From assembly GCF_014353015.1 (NCBI RefSeq), contig NZ_CP060704.1, positions 893,001 through 957,000 of the forward strand: DNA of 64,000 nt, written 5' to 3'. Positions 44,996 to 54,383 of the stretch are shown here, in pieces. Made by a program: the position numbers and the translations under genes. The notes under the pieces were generated by a model. It ran no database searches and was not told the origin of the DNA. It saw nothing but the letters and a program-made list of their open reading frames with translations. Each line of letters begins with the position of its first letter. Position 1 is the first letter of the stretch. The stretch is from Chitinimonas koreensis (GTDB lineage: Bacteria; Pseudomonadota; Gammaproteobacteria; Burkholderiales; Chitinimonadaceae).

Positions 44996-45688
44996 ATGGC
45001 ATACGAGGAAGGCAACAGGCGGCCGGCATGGGCCGCGGTGGCGATTTCGCTGGCGGCGCACGGCGTGCTGCTGCTGTGCTGGCGGCAGACCGTGCCGCCG
45101 GCCGTCCGCGCGCGGGCGCCGCAGCCGCTGCAGGTCTGGCTGCAGGCGGCCCGCATCGAGGCGCCTCCGCCGGCCGGCGCCGAACCGGCGCGGCGGACCG
45201 TGCCGCCACGCGAGGCGACGCGTGCGCCGTCCGCCGCACGCAACGCGGCACCCGCTGCCGCACGCAGCACGGCAGGCATCTCGGCGACCGAGCCGTCGCC
45301 GACCGATGTCGCCGATATCGCGCCGCCGCCAGCCGCCGCGGCCGAGGCTGGCCCCAGCTTGACCGAGCGCGCGCTGGCCGGCGCGATCGGCGCCGACCGC
45401 GGCCTGCGCGCCGAAGCCGAGGCGGCCCGCTTCCTGGTGCGCCGGCCGGCCCCGCATCCGAGCCTGGCCAAGCTGCCGGCGCCGCTGCGCACCGCGCTGG
45501 CCCAGCGTTTCGAGGACGAGCTGGGAGAACTGGTGGTGCTCGAGGTGAAGGAAAGTCAGGAGGGCGGAGACCGGGTGACCCGCATCGTCACCAACAAGGG
45601 CGTGTACTGCAAGAAGGTGCCGCTGGTGCGCTCGCCGGCCTTCCGCGGCATGCCGATCGTGCAGACCTCGGGCGACTGCGGGCCCTGA
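44996..45688 (+). CDS. TonB-like envelope protein of unknown function
   Basis: Protein of 230 residues. A short basic start and one membrane helix ('AVAISLAAHGVLLLCW', about 13-30) carry an SxxxH-like pattern (S-L-A-A-H) as in TonB. A long Ala/Pro-rich linker (about 35-125) and a compact C-terminal region (about 130-230) follow; the latter has two Cys near the end (VYCKKV, SGDCGP). The C-terminal region is not a recognisable TonB domain. GGAG is placed before the ATG. The next gene has the same build, so the two may be a diverged pair. Confidence 0.6.
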   Translation: MAYEEGNRRPAWAAVAISLAAHGVLLLCWRQTVPPAVRARAPQPLQVWLQAARIEAPPPAGAEPARRTVPPREATRAPSAARNAAPAAARSTAGISATEPSPTDVADIAPPPAAAAEAGPSLTERALAGAIGADRGLRAEAEAARFLVRRPAPHPSLAKLPAPLRTALAQRFEDELGELVVLEVKESQEGGDRVTRIVTNKGVYCKKVPLVRSPAFRGMPIVQTSGDCGP

Positions 45689-45744
45689 TCGCGCCGAACC
45701 GCGGCGCCGCGGTACGGTCCATCCTGCATCGACGAGGTAAACGC

Positions 45745-46308
45745 ATGCCCGCCATTCGCCGTCGTGCCGCGCAGGGGCTGCTGCTGTCCCTGGCGCTGCA
45801 TGGCTTGCTGTTCTACTTCTTGCCGCCGCCGGCTGAAGCACCGCGTGGCCGGGCGCCGACCGAGCTGCAGGTGAGCCTGCGGCCGCCGGCGGCGATCGCG
45901 CCGGCCGTGTCGCCACCGTCACCGCCATCGCCGCCACCGCGGGCCGAATCGGCCCGCCGGCCGCAGCATGCCGCGCGGCCGGCGCTCGCTGCCACGCTGC
46001 GCTCGCCCGCCGCGACGGCGGCGGTGCCGGCGGCCGAGCCGGCTGCGCCTGCCGTCGCCACGCCCTCGCTCGACGTCGAGGCGCTGCGCGCCGAAGTCCG
46101 CCGGCAGGCACGGGCCGATGGCCGCGCCCGGGCCGAATCGCTGCCGTCCGCCTTGCGTGCCGATCGCCCCGAACGCGAGACCGCGCTCGGCCGTTCCATG
46201 GCCGAGGCGGCGCGGCCCGACTGCCGGACCGCCTACGCCGGCGCCGGCCTGCTGGCCGCGCTGCCGCTGCTCAAGGACGCGGCCACCGGCAGCGGCTGCA
46301 AGTGGTAG
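45745..46308 (+). CDS. TonB-like envelope protein of unknown function, second of a pair
   Basis: Protein of 187 residues: membrane helix 'GLLLSLALHGLLFYFL' with S-L-A-L-H, Pro-rich linker ('PPSPPSPPPRAES'), an Arg/Glu-rich helical part and the ending 'CRTAYAGAGLLAALPLLKDA...GCKW'. This two-Cys end recurs, as far as I recall, in uncharacterised betaproteobacterial proteins. The architecture parallels the gene just upstream. It may span the periplasm, but there is no ExbB/ExbD gene beside it. Confidence 0.58.
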   Translation: MPAIRRRAAQGLLLSLALHGLLFYFLPPPAEAPRGRAPTELQVSLRPPAAIAPAVSPPSPPSPPPRAESARRPQHAARPALAATLRSPAATAAVPAAEPAAPAVATPSLDVEALRAEVRRQARADGRARAESLPSALRADRPERETALGRSMAEAARPDCRTAYAGAGLLAALPLLKDAATGSGCKW

Positions 46309-46519
46309 CCGCGGCCGGCACTTTCCTTGTCCGTCGAACCTGTCCCGCCCGGTGGTGCTGCCTTCCGTCGCGGCCGGCTACGGTGCGTACGGCGTGGTTT
46401 ATATCGAATGAACAAGTCGATAGGCCATGCCGGGCAGGCGGCGTTCTCCCCCAAGCCGGCGCAGGCCGGGGCCGAGGAGGTGCGGCGGGCCGATCCAACC
46501 ATCCGACGAGGCTTGCAGC

Positions 46520-47503
46520 ATGCAACGACTCCCCATCGTCCTGTCGCTCTTCCTCGTCCTGCCCGGCCCGGCCGAGGCGGGCAACATCCTGATCTTCGAG
46601 AGCTACCACGAGGACATGGAGTGGGTGAAGACCAATATGGAAGGCACCCGGCGCGCGATCGGCGACAAGCACAAGATCGAGGTGATCTACCTCGACACCA
46701 AGCGCAGGCCCAAGGAGGCGTATCCGGCGATCTTCAAGGCGGCCTGGGACGAATACCTGAAGCGCAAGCCTGACCTGGTCATCACCGGCGACGACAATGC
46801 GATCAGGTTCCTCGGCCCCAAGCTGGCCGGCACGGCGACGCCGGTGGTGTTCCGCGGCGTCAACGCCAACGTGCGCGACTACTTTCCCGGCGGCCTGCCG
46901 AAGAACATCACCGGCGTGCTCGAACGCCACCTGCTGATCCCGCTGGGCCGCACCATCCGCACGCTGGTGCCGATGAAGAAGAACCGGATCCTGGTGCTGT
47001 TCGACGACAGCGAATCGTCCAAGGCGGTGATCGACACCGCGCTGCACGGCGACGAGCAGACCGACCTGGGCGGGGTGACGCTGGAGGCGCGCAGCATCGC
47101 CGACTACCAGGATTGGCAGGCGGCGGTGAACGGCGCCGCGGCCAACTACGACGCGATCATCCTCGACACCTGGCACACGGTGAAGGACAAGGCCAGCGGC
47201 AAGGTGATCGATACCACCGAGGTGCTCGAGTGGACCGGCCAGAACGCGCCGGTGCCGCTGTTCTCGATCAACGATTTCGCCGTCGGCCCCAAGCGGGCCA
47301 TCGCCTCCTTCGTACTGGCCGGCGCCAGCCACGGCGCCGCCGCTGCGCGGATGGCGCTGCTGATCCTCGACCAGGGCCGGTCGCCGGCCAAGCTGCGCAT
47401 CGAGGCCGACCAGAGCGGCGCGTGGTACTTCAACGAGGCCGGGCTGCAGAAATGGGGGATCAGGCTGCCGGACAATATGCGCAAGGAAGGGAAGTTTCAG
47501 TAG
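46520..47503 (+). CDS. ABC-type substrate-binding protein (PF04392-like), orphan
   Basis: Protein of 327 residues with a signal peptide ending near residue 20 (PGPAEA). The periplasmic-binding fold is shown by 'DLVITGDDNAIRFLGPKLAG', 'ATPVVFRGVNANVRDYFPGG' and 'FSINDFAVGPKRAIASFVLA'. No permease or ATPase gene lies nearby. Such orphans often serve sensor kinases or chemoreceptors. Three chemoreceptor genes follow on the other strand, so a chemosensory role is possible but unproven. Confidence 0.78.
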   Translation: MQRLPIVLSLFLVLPGPAEAGNILIFESYHEDMEWVKTNMEGTRRAIGDKHKIEVIYLDTKRRPKEAYPAIFKAAWDEYLKRKPDLVITGDDNAIRFLGPKLAGTATPVVFRGVNANVRDYFPGGLPKNITGVLERHLLIPLGRTIRTLVPMKKNRILVLFDDSESSKAVIDTALHGDEQTDLGGVTLEARSIADYQDWQAAVNGAAANYDAIILDTWHTVKDKASGKVIDTTEVLEWTGQNAPVPLFSINDFAVGPKRAIASFVLAGASHGAAAARMALLILDQGRSPAKLRIEADQSGAWYFNEAGLQKWGIRLPDNMRKEGKFQ

Positions 47504-47922
47504 CCCTGCCTGCGGGAAGGGTGAAGAGGGAAGGGTGAAGGGTGCGGCAGTTCAGATTCGAACGCTGCGGTGCTTGGTGATGGACGCTGTTCGATGCTCC
47601 GCCCGGCCCGTCCAATCTGCACGATCCGCTCTTCATTTTGCCATTCGCGGCTAAAGCCGCTCCTGCGGTGATCCCGGGTACGGTCAGGTAAACGCAAGGA
47701 AGCTATTTAAGTCACGCAAACAGCTTGCGCCCCCATTCGGTTTGCCCCGGCAGTTCTCGATTTCACTGACGAGCGTCAGCGAGGCCCCCTCGCGGCGGCG
47801 AGGGCGGGGGGAGTCGGGGTGAATCAGGGAAGAGCCGCAGGTTCAGCCGGCACGGACCGTAAACGCACGGCTTTGCCGGGCGAAGCACTGCAGCTTGTTC
47901 ACTCACAAGCCGCGGCGCGGAT
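47504..47922. other. 419-base gap holding repeat fragments only
   Basis: Contents in order: purine-rich 7-mers similar to family C ends (about 47517-47552), a single family A arm (47641-47674) and a family D copy (47796-47880). No coding sequence is supported. Confidence 0.6.
47796..47880. repeat. Family D repeat
   Basis: GGCGAGGGCGGGGGGAGTCG, then GAATCAGGGAAGAGCCGC and CGGCTTTGCCGGG. Close in layout to the copies at 51270 and 54246. Confidence 0.6.
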
Positions 47923-49332
47923 TCAAAGGCTCTTGAAGTAATCGACCAGCTCGAGAATCTGCGCGACCTGGTCGGTCATCATCGCCGCGGTCGCGGCCAG
48001 TTCCTCGGCGGCCGCCGCGTTGGCCTGCATCGCATCGTTGATCTGGTGGATGCCGCCATGGACCTGCTCGATGCCGTGCGCCTGGTCGGTCGAGGCCAGG
48101 TGGATCGCGCCGACCCGCTCGGCGGTCTCGCGGATGCGCGGCAGCATGTCCTCGAACATCGCGCCGGTCTCCTTGGCGTGCACCACGCTCTGCTGCGCCA
48201 GCTCGCTGATCTCGCGCGCGGCCGCCTGGCTGCGCTCGGCCAGCCGGCGCACTTCCTGCGCCACCACCGCGAAGCCCTTGCCGTGCTGGCCGGCGCGGGC
48301 CGCCTCGATGGCGGCGTTGAGCGCCAGCATATTGGTCTGGTAGGCGATGTCGTCGACCACGCCGATCTTCTCGGCGATCGCGATCATCGCCTGCACCGTG
48401 GTGTCGACCGAGGCGCCGCCGCGCTCGGCCTGGGTCACGTTGAAGCCGGCGATCTCCTTGGCGCTGCGCGCGTCCTGCAGGTTCTGGCCGACCGCGGCGT
48501 TGACGGTCGCCATCGAGGCCAGCGCCTCCTCGACGCTGGCGGCCTGGCTGGCCGAGGCCATCGCCAGCCCGGTCGAGGCGCCCTTGATCTGCGCCGCGGC
48601 CGAGCTCAGCGCCTCGGTCGAGCGCACCACCTTGCCCAGCAGCGTCGACAGGTGGGCGACCATGCCGTGCAGCGCCTGCGCCAGCTGGCCCAGCTCGTCC
48701 TCGCCGCGCCGCAGCCGCGGCACCGTCAGGTCGCCGTGGGCGATCCGCTGCAGCACCTGGCGCACCTCGTCGAGCGGCCGTGTCACCAGCCGGCGCAGCG
48801 CCAGCACCTGGGCCAGCACGATCAGGCCGTCGACGACCACGATCTGGGCCAAGAGGCGCAGCAGGTTGGCGCGTAGCTTGGCCTCGATCGAATCGGTGCT
48901 GACCGCCAGCGTCACCTTGCCGACCTGCTGGTCCTGGCCCTGGTCGCGCAGGGTCAGCGCGATCTCGCGGCGCTGGTCGGAGGCCGGCAGCTGCATGCCG
49001 TCGACCGGCTTGCCCTGGCGGTCGCGCACCAGGCCCACCACCGGGCGCTGGCCGCTGGTGACGGTGAGTCCCAGCAGCCAGGGATGGCCCATCTCGGCCA
49101 GCACGGTCTGCTGCGCCTGCTGCACGTCGAGGTTCCATACCGCGCTGGGCAGCGAGACGGCCAGCCGGCGCAGCGTCTGGTCAACTTCGCGTTCCTGGGT
49201 GCCGATCAGCTCGGCCCGCATGAGGGTGTAGTTGAAGGCGCCGAAGCCGCCCAGGCTGGCCGAGACGATGGCCAGGAACAGCAGGTTCAGCTTGAAGTCG
49301 ATGCGGTGGAAATTGAGCACACGGAGCCCCAT
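47923..49332 (-). CDS. Methyl-accepting chemotaxis protein
   Basis: Protein of 469 residues from the Met at 49332: first membrane helix (about 12-32), a periplasmic domain of about 130 residues, second helix (about 165-185), HAMP ('RRLVTRPLDEVRQVLQRIAH') and a signalling hairpin. The tip is 'DDIAYQTNMLALNAAIEAARAGQHGKGFAVV'-like (given here only as landmark residues near 340-370). It transmits ligand signals to CheA. There is no C-terminal pentapeptide for CheR/CheB tethering. Two further receptors follow upstream on the same strand. Confidence 0.93.
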   Translation of the reverse strand: MGLRVLNFHRIDFKLNLLFLAIVSASLGGFGAFNYTLMRAELIGTQEREVDQTLRRLAVSLPSAVWNLDVQQAQQTVLAEMGHPWLLGLTVTSGQRPVVGLVRDRQGKPVDGMQLPASDQRREIALTLRDQGQDQQVGKVTLAVSTDSIEAKLRANLLRLLAQIVVVDGLIVLAQVLALRRLVTRPLDEVRQVLQRIAHGDLTVPRLRRGEDELGQLAQALHGMVAHLSTLLGKVVRSTEALSSAAAQIKGASTGLAMASASQAASVEEALASMATVNAAVGQNLQDARSAKEIAGFNVTQAERGGASVDTTVQAMIAIAEKIGVVDDIAYQTNMLALNAAIEAARAGQHGKGFAVVAQEVRRLAERSQAAAREISELAQQSVVHAKETGAMFEDMLPRIRETAERVGAIHLASTDQAHGIEQVHGGIHQINDAMQANAAAAEELAATAAMMTDQVAQILELVDYFKSL

Positions 49333-49552
49333 GCCCCCGCGGCCGGGCGGCGGCCGATGCTCCGTGCCGGTCGCCGTTCCCGCCACGGGCGGACGTTCTG
49401 TTGCTGGGAATGTCTGGCCGTTTCGTCTCGTTCGCCATCCGCTTGCTTTGACTTCCGCGCGGTTTGGTCCTGCCCGGCCCTGACTATAGGCAAGCGCGGG
49501 TGTCCGCGCGCGGGCCGCGTGCGCCGATCGGCGCGGGAATAGTGGCGTCCGC

Positions 49553-51091
49553 TCAGGCTGCCAGCGCTTTGCGCTCGAGCCGGAAATAGCCGATCAGCGC
49601 CAGCAGCTGCTCGGCCTGCTGGCTCAGCTCCTCGGCGGTGGCGGCCAGTTCCTCGGCGGTCGCGGCGTTGCGCTGGGTCACCTGGTTCAGCTCGTTCACC
49701 ACGATGTTCACCTGCGCCACGCCCTCGGCCTGCTCGCTCGAGTGCGAGGTGATGCGGCGCACCAGCGCCGAGGTCTGCTCGATGTGGGGAATGGTCGACT
49801 GCACCAGCTCGCCGGCGCGGCGCGCCTGCTGCACGCTGCCGGCCGCCACTTCCATGATCTCGTGGGCGGCGTTCTGGCAGCGTTCGGCCAGGGTGCGGAT
49901 CTCGCTCGCCACCACCGCGAAGCCCTTGCCCTGGTGGCCGGCGCGGGCCGCCTCGATGGCGGCGTTGAGCGCCAGCATATTGGTGCGGTGGGCGATGTCG
50001 TCGATCACGCCGATGCGCTCGGCGATGCCCTGCATGGCGCTCACCGTGTGCGCCATCGCGGCGCCGCCCTGGCGCGCCTCCTGCGCCGCGGTGGCGGCGA
50101 CTTCGTCGGTGTGGTGCGCATCCTGGTTGTTGTGGTGGATCGAGGCGCTGAACGATTCGATCGAGGCGGCCGTCTCCTCGAGGTTGGCCGCCTGCTCGGT
50201 GGCGGTCTGGCGCAGGCTCTGGGCGGTGCCGCTGACCTGCTGCGAGGCGTCGGTGAGCACGCTGGCCGCCATGCCGATCTCGCCGATCACCCGGTTGAGC
50301 CGCTCGACCATCTGGCGCAGCGCATACAGCAGGCTGTCGCGGTCCCCGGCGTCGGTGCGGATGTGCAATTGCAATTCGCCGGCCGCCACCCGCCGCGCCA
50401 CGTCGGCGGCGTAGTCGGGCTCGCCGCCGAGCTGGCGCAACAGGCGTCGGCTGAACAGCCAGGCGGTGGCGATGCCGACCGCGACGGCGAGCACGGCGAG
50501 CACCAGCATCTGGCGGCGGGTGGTCTGCCAGGCTGCCTCGGCCTTGCGGTAGGCCGCCTGGCTGTTGGCGTATTCGAGATCGGCCAGTGCCTGCAACTGG
50601 GCCAGCCAGCGGCTCTGCACCGGCCGCACGCGCTGCAGCAGTGCGCGGCCGACGGTGCTGCTGTCGGGGCTGCTGGCGATCTCGATCACCCGGCGCAGCT
50701 CGGCCTCGGTGGCGTCTTCCAGCGCCGGCAGCGAATCGACGATGGCCTTCTCGTGCCCGTTGGCCGGGTTGCGCGCGATCAGCGCCCGCAGCGCCTCGGC
50801 ATGGCGGGCATAGGCCTGGCGGTTGGTGCCGATGCGCTGCACCTCGCGGGCGACCTCGGCCGGCTCGCTGAACAGCGCGATATTGCGCACCGCCACCGAG
50901 GTGTCGCGCACCGCCACGAACATCGCCTGCGCATGCTGGCTGGTGGCCATGTCGCCCTGCACGATGGCGCGCAGCTGCTGCTGGCCGGCGTCGATCCGCT
51001 CGAGCGCGACCATCGCCAACGCCAGCATCAGCGCCAGCACTGCCCCGAACGCCAGCGCCAGCCGGCCGCGCACGCTGAGATTCAGGTTCAT
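49553..51091 (-). CDS. Methyl-accepting chemotaxis protein with helical periplasmic domain
   Basis: Protein of 512 residues: helix 1 at about 9-29, a four-helix-bundle-like periplasmic domain ('MFVAVRDTSVAVRNIALFSE', the usual 4HB_MCP pattern), helix 2 at about 195-213 and HAMP. The signalling domain includes 'DIAHRTNMLALNAAIEAARA' and ends with paired 'AATAEELAATAEEL'. Its ligand is unknown. It stands between two other receptor genes but is separated from them by 220 and 324 bases, so each is probably its own unit. Confidence 0.93.
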   Translation of the reverse strand: MNLNLSVRGRLALAFGAVLALMLALAMVALERIDAGQQQLRAIVQGDMATSQHAQAMFVAVRDTSVAVRNIALFSEPAEVAREVQRIGTNRQAYARHAEALRALIARNPANGHEKAIVDSLPALEDATEAELRRVIEIASSPDSSTVGRALLQRVRPVQSRWLAQLQALADLEYANSQAAYRKAEAAWQTTRRQMLVLAVLAVAVGIATAWLFSRRLLRQLGGEPDYAADVARRVAAGELQLHIRTDAGDRDSLLYALRQMVERLNRVIGEIGMAASVLTDASQQVSGTAQSLRQTATEQAANLEETAASIESFSASIHHNNQDAHHTDEVAATAAQEARQGGAAMAHTVSAMQGIAERIGVIDDIAHRTNMLALNAAIEAARAGHQGKGFAVVASEIRTLAERCQNAAHEIMEVAAGSVQQARRAGELVQSTIPHIEQTSALVRRITSHSSEQAEGVAQVNIVVNELNQVTQRNAATAEELAATAEELSQQAEQLLALIGYFRLERKALAA

Positions 51092-51415
51092 CCGCCGGTC
51101 CCGTGAAAGTGCATCCGTATAAAAACAGACCCGTTCAGGCCATGTACTGCATCGGCGTCGCCGCCGAGATCAACTACCAGAGTGCGCCCGATTCGATTGC
51201 TTGGGCGACTTTCGAAGTTTGTGCCGCTCGGAGCGGGGCGCGGCGGTGGAAAGGACCGGATTCGAGCGGAGCGAGGCGAGGGCGGGGGAGTGGGAACGAA
51301 TCAGGGTAGGGCCGCCCGTCCAGTCCGCACTCCCCGCGAACGCTCGGCTCTGCCGGGCGCGGCTTCGCAGTTCTCGCCAACGCGCAGGCCCCGGCAAGTC
51401 CTCAGGCCCTGCGCC
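51092..51415. other. 324-base gap between two chemoreceptor genes
   Basis: It contains the upstream region of the receptor at 51091 and a family D copy (51270-51360). No flagellar-type sigma-28 promoter with both elements was found. No gene is seen. Confidence 0.5.
51270..51360. repeat. Family D repeat
   Basis: GGCGAGGGCGGGGGAGTGGG, then GAATCAGGGTAGGGCCGC and CGGCTCTGCCGGGC. Confidence 0.55.
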
Positions 51416-53029
51416 CTACGCGCGGAATCGCGCGATCTCCAGCCGCATCGCAGCGGCGATGCTGTCCAGCTCGCCCGCCAGCCGCGAGGTCAGCGTGGCG
51501 GCCACGCTGTTGCGCTCGACCATGTTGGCGATCTGCTCGACGTGCTGGGCGATCTGGTGGCCGGCCTGGTCCTGCTCCTTGAGCGCGGTCGAGATGGTCT
51601 GCACCTCGTGCTCGACCAGCTTGGCGTCCTGGGTGATGGTGCGCACCGTGTCGCCGATCTGGCCGGCCAGCGCCATCCCGCCGGCGACACGGTCCTGCGC
51701 CTGCGCCATGGCGCCGCTGGCCTGGCTCGACGAGCCCTGGATCGCGCCGATCTTGTTGCCGATGTCCTGGGTCGCCGCGGTGGTGCGCTCGGCCAGCTTG
51801 CGCACCTCGTCCGCCACCACCGCGAAGCCGCGGCCCTGTTCGCCGGCGCGCGCGGCCTCGATGGCGGCGTTCAGCGCCAGCAGGTTGGTCTGGTCGGCCA
51901 CCTCGCGGATCACCTGGACGATGCCGCCGATCTCCTGCGAGCGCTCGCCGAGCTGGCGGATGCTGGTCGCCACCTGGTCGATCGCCTCGGCGATCGCATG
52001 CATCTCGTCGACCGTCTTGGCGATCACCTTGCCGCCGTTCTCGGCGTTGCGGTCGGCGTTGAGCGAATGCGCCATCGCCTCGCGCGCGCTGTCCGACAGC
52101 TGGCTGATGCTGGTCGACAGCTGCTCGATCGCGGCCGCCATGCCGTTCGAGGCGTCGCTCTGGCGGCGCGAGCCGTCCGATACCTCGTTGGCCGAGCTGC
52201 CGAGCTGGGCCACCATCTCGATCAGCTTGCCGCTGGCGTCCGAGGCGCTCTTGAGCACGCCCTGGACGTTCTGCGCCAGCGAGTTGAAGGCGCGCGCGGT
52301 ATCGGTCACCTCGTCGTGGCCCTGCACCGGCACGCGGCGGGTGAAGTCCAGGTCGCGCTCGATTTCGCGGATGGTGCCGGCCAACTGGCCGAGCCGGCCG
52401 CTGATGGCGCGCACGATCACCACCGACAGCCCGATCGCCAGCGCGGTGACCAGCGCCGCGATCGCGATCAGGTGGTTGCGGCCGCGCGCATAGTCCTCGT
52501 GCGCCTCGGTCGACAGCGCGTCGGCGGCCTTGACGTTGTACTCGACCATCTTGTCGATCGCCGGCAGGAAACTGCGGAAGGCCTTGCGGCCGTCGCCGCG
52601 GAAATAGGCCAGCGCGGCATCGGCGTCGCCGGCTTCGACCAGCTTGCGGAACTGGGCGTGGGTGGCCATGTAGGCCGCCTGCTGCTGCTGGTAGTCGGCG
52701 AACAGCGCCTTTTCCTCGTCGTTCTGCAGATGCTTGGCGTACTGCGCCTCGAATTCCTTCAGCGCCTCGGCGTTCTTGGCCTGGCGGCCCAGCGTCTCCT
52801 TGATCTCATCGGCGTTCTTGGCGATCAGGAGCTGGGTTTCGCGGTTGCGGAAGTCGATCGCCTCGGCGCGGATCGCGCCGGTGTAGCGCACGCCGGGCAG
52901 CGCATCGTCGGTGACGCCGAGCAGGGCCTGGTCCACCGAGGCCAGCGAGGCGATGCCGACCACGCCCATCAGCGCGACGAACACGATCAGGGCGCCGAAG
53001 GCGAGGGCGAGTTTTTGCGAGATGCGCAT
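51416..53029 (-). CDS. Methyl-accepting chemotaxis protein with 4HB-type sensor
   Basis: Protein of 537 residues: start MRISQKLALAFGALIVFVAL, a long helical periplasmic domain (about 32-188), second helix (about 190-210), HAMP, and a signalling hairpin with 'QVIREVADQTNLLALNAAIE' near the tip. The last 60 residues are helical without a pentapeptide. The tip differs slightly from the other two receptors (ADQTN in place of AYQTN or AHRTN). A GGAG lies before the start. Confidence 0.93.
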   Translation of the reverse strand: MRISQKLALAFGALIVFVALMGVVGIASLASVDQALLGVTDDALPGVRYTGAIRAEAIDFRNRETQLLIAKNADEIKETLGRQAKNAEALKEFEAQYAKHLQNDEEKALFADYQQQQAAYMATHAQFRKLVEAGDADAALAYFRGDGRKAFRSFLPAIDKMVEYNVKAADALSTEAHEDYARGRNHLIAIAALVTALAIGLSVVIVRAISGRLGQLAGTIREIERDLDFTRRVPVQGHDEVTDTARAFNSLAQNVQGVLKSASDASGKLIEMVAQLGSSANEVSDGSRRQSDASNGMAAAIEQLSTSISQLSDSAREAMAHSLNADRNAENGGKVIAKTVDEMHAIAEAIDQVATSIRQLGERSQEIGGIVQVIREVADQTNLLALNAAIEAARAGEQGRGFAVVADEVRKLAERTTAATQDIGNKIGAIQGSSSQASGAMAQAQDRVAGGMALAGQIGDTVRTITQDAKLVEHEVQTISTALKEQDQAGHQIAQHVEQIANMVERNSVAATLTSRLAGELDSIAAAMRLEIARFRA

Positions 53030-53164
53030 GACGGCAGGCTCCGGGAGAGGGCGACTCCCTTGTGTTTAGCCGCAGGCGCGGGGCCATTCAAGGCGGGAAT
53101 CCGCCGCCAAGGTGGCGACCGCCGGCGCCGGAGCGGCCATACCGCTTTGGATCGGCGGCCGGCC

Positions 53165-53950
53165 TCAGCCGAAGGCGTACAGGTCCATCGCCAAGCCGCC
53201 CTCGGTGATGTTGGCGTAATGCCGCACCGCGCGCGCACCGTCGCCGGCGGCGCCGAGCGCGACGTAGAGCGGCAGCAAGTGCTCGTCGGTCGGATGGGCG
53301 CGCTGTGCGCCGGGCGCCTGGCGGCGGTAGTCGAGCAGCGCGGCCTGGTCGTCGGCCAGCAGCCGCTGGTGCAGCCATTCCTGGAACTCGGGCACGTAGG
53401 CGTGGGTCGCCCGGCCTTCCTCGGCCTCCCAGTCCAGTTCGCGCAGATTGTGGGTGATCGAACCCGAACCGATCAGCAGCACGCCCTCGTCGCGCAAGGC
53501 GGCCAGCGCGCGGCCGACGCGGAAGTGGTGTTCCGGCGTTTCGCGCGGCTGGATGGCGAGCTGGAACACCGGCACCTCGGCGGCCGGGTACATATTGGCC
53601 AGCGGTACCCAGGCGCCATGGTCCAGCCCGCGCGCCGGGTCGATGCCAACCTGGAAGCCGGCCTGGTGCAGCAGGGCCGCGGTGCGCTCGGCCACCGCCG
53701 GCGCGCCGGGCGGCTCGTAGCGCAGCGCGAACAGCGGCTCGGGGAAGCCGCGGAAATCGTGGATGGTGGCCGGATGGGCGGTGGTGCTCACGGCCGGCAC
53801 GGCGGTCAGCCAGTGGGCCGAGGCCACCGCGATGGCGCGCGGCCGCGGCAACTCGGCGGCCAGCGCGGCCCAGGCCCGGCCGGTGCGGCCGGCATCGAGC
53901 GCCAGCATCGGCGAGCCGTGGGAGACGAAGAGCGTGGGCAGGCGTTCCAT
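53165..53950 (-). CDS. LigB-family (DODA-type) extradiol dioxygenase
   Basis: Protein of 261 residues. Metal-site residues are visible in FVSHGSPMLAL (His), ASAHW, 'DHGAWVPLANMYP' and 'SGSITHNLREL', with 'HPTDEHLLPLYVALGA' near the end. The family opens catechol-type rings using non-heme iron or zinc. Bacterial members such as YgiD act on DOPA, but the physiological substrate is often unknown. It is a single gene with no catabolic operon around it. Confidence 0.88.
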   Translation of the reverse strand: MERLPTLFVSHGSPMLALDAGRTGRAWAALAAELPRPRAIAVASAHWLTAVPAVSTTAHPATIHDFRGFPEPLFALRYEPPGAPAVAERTAALLHQAGFQVGIDPARGLDHGAWVPLANMYPAAEVPVFQLAIQPRETPEHHFRVGRALAALRDEGVLLIGSGSITHNLRELDWEAEEGRATHAYVPEFQEWLHQRLLADDQAALLDYRRQAPGAQRAHPTDEHLLPLYVALGAAGDGARAVRHYANITEGGLAMDLYAFG

Positions 53951-54383
53951 GATCGAAATCCTTCAATGAGTTTCCGTCAGTTTCTGCCACGGCTATGCCC
54001 GGCGATAGCGGAAATTAATCAACATCAGGATCGATTTCTTTGAATGCCGCCATCGCAAGCGCTGTGGCTACACTGGAATGCACATCCGATTCCATCGACG
54101 ATCCAGTGCGGGGGCGTAATCGGATCGAACGATGGCTGGAGTTGATCCCATGGTCGAGATATCCACCATCGAGCCAAGCGAGGCACCCTCTGGACCACCC
54201 GCAAAGTCTGCGACTTTGCGGGGGACCTCCAGCGGGGACCCCGGAGTGGCGAGGGCGGGGGGAGTTGGAGTCGATCAGCGGGAGAGCCAATGGTGGATGC
54301 GCACGAACCGCAGGCTCCCGGCTTTGCCGGGAGCTCTACTACAGATTGAGCAAACGACCGAGGTCGCCAAGACAGGCTCGACA
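53951..54383. other. 433-base gap upstream of phaC with a family D insertion
   Basis: The gap holds the phaC upstream region. Between 54201 and 54219 GCAAAGTCTGCGACTTTGC forms a small hairpin, followed by the family D copy at 54246-54335. The element ends about 50 bases before the phaC start, so the native promoter was either displaced or lies in the short remainder. Confidence 0.5.
54246..54335. repeat. Family D repeat next to phaC
   Basis: GTGGCGAGGGCGGGGGGAGT, then GATCAGCGGGAGAGCC and CCCGGCTTTGCCGGGAGCTC. Same order of blocks as the other three copies. Confidence 0.6.

Noticed and set aside
53030..53100. Flagellar sigma-28 promoter before the third chemoreceptor
   Set aside because: A TAAA is present, but no GCCGATAA-like -10 at the right distance.
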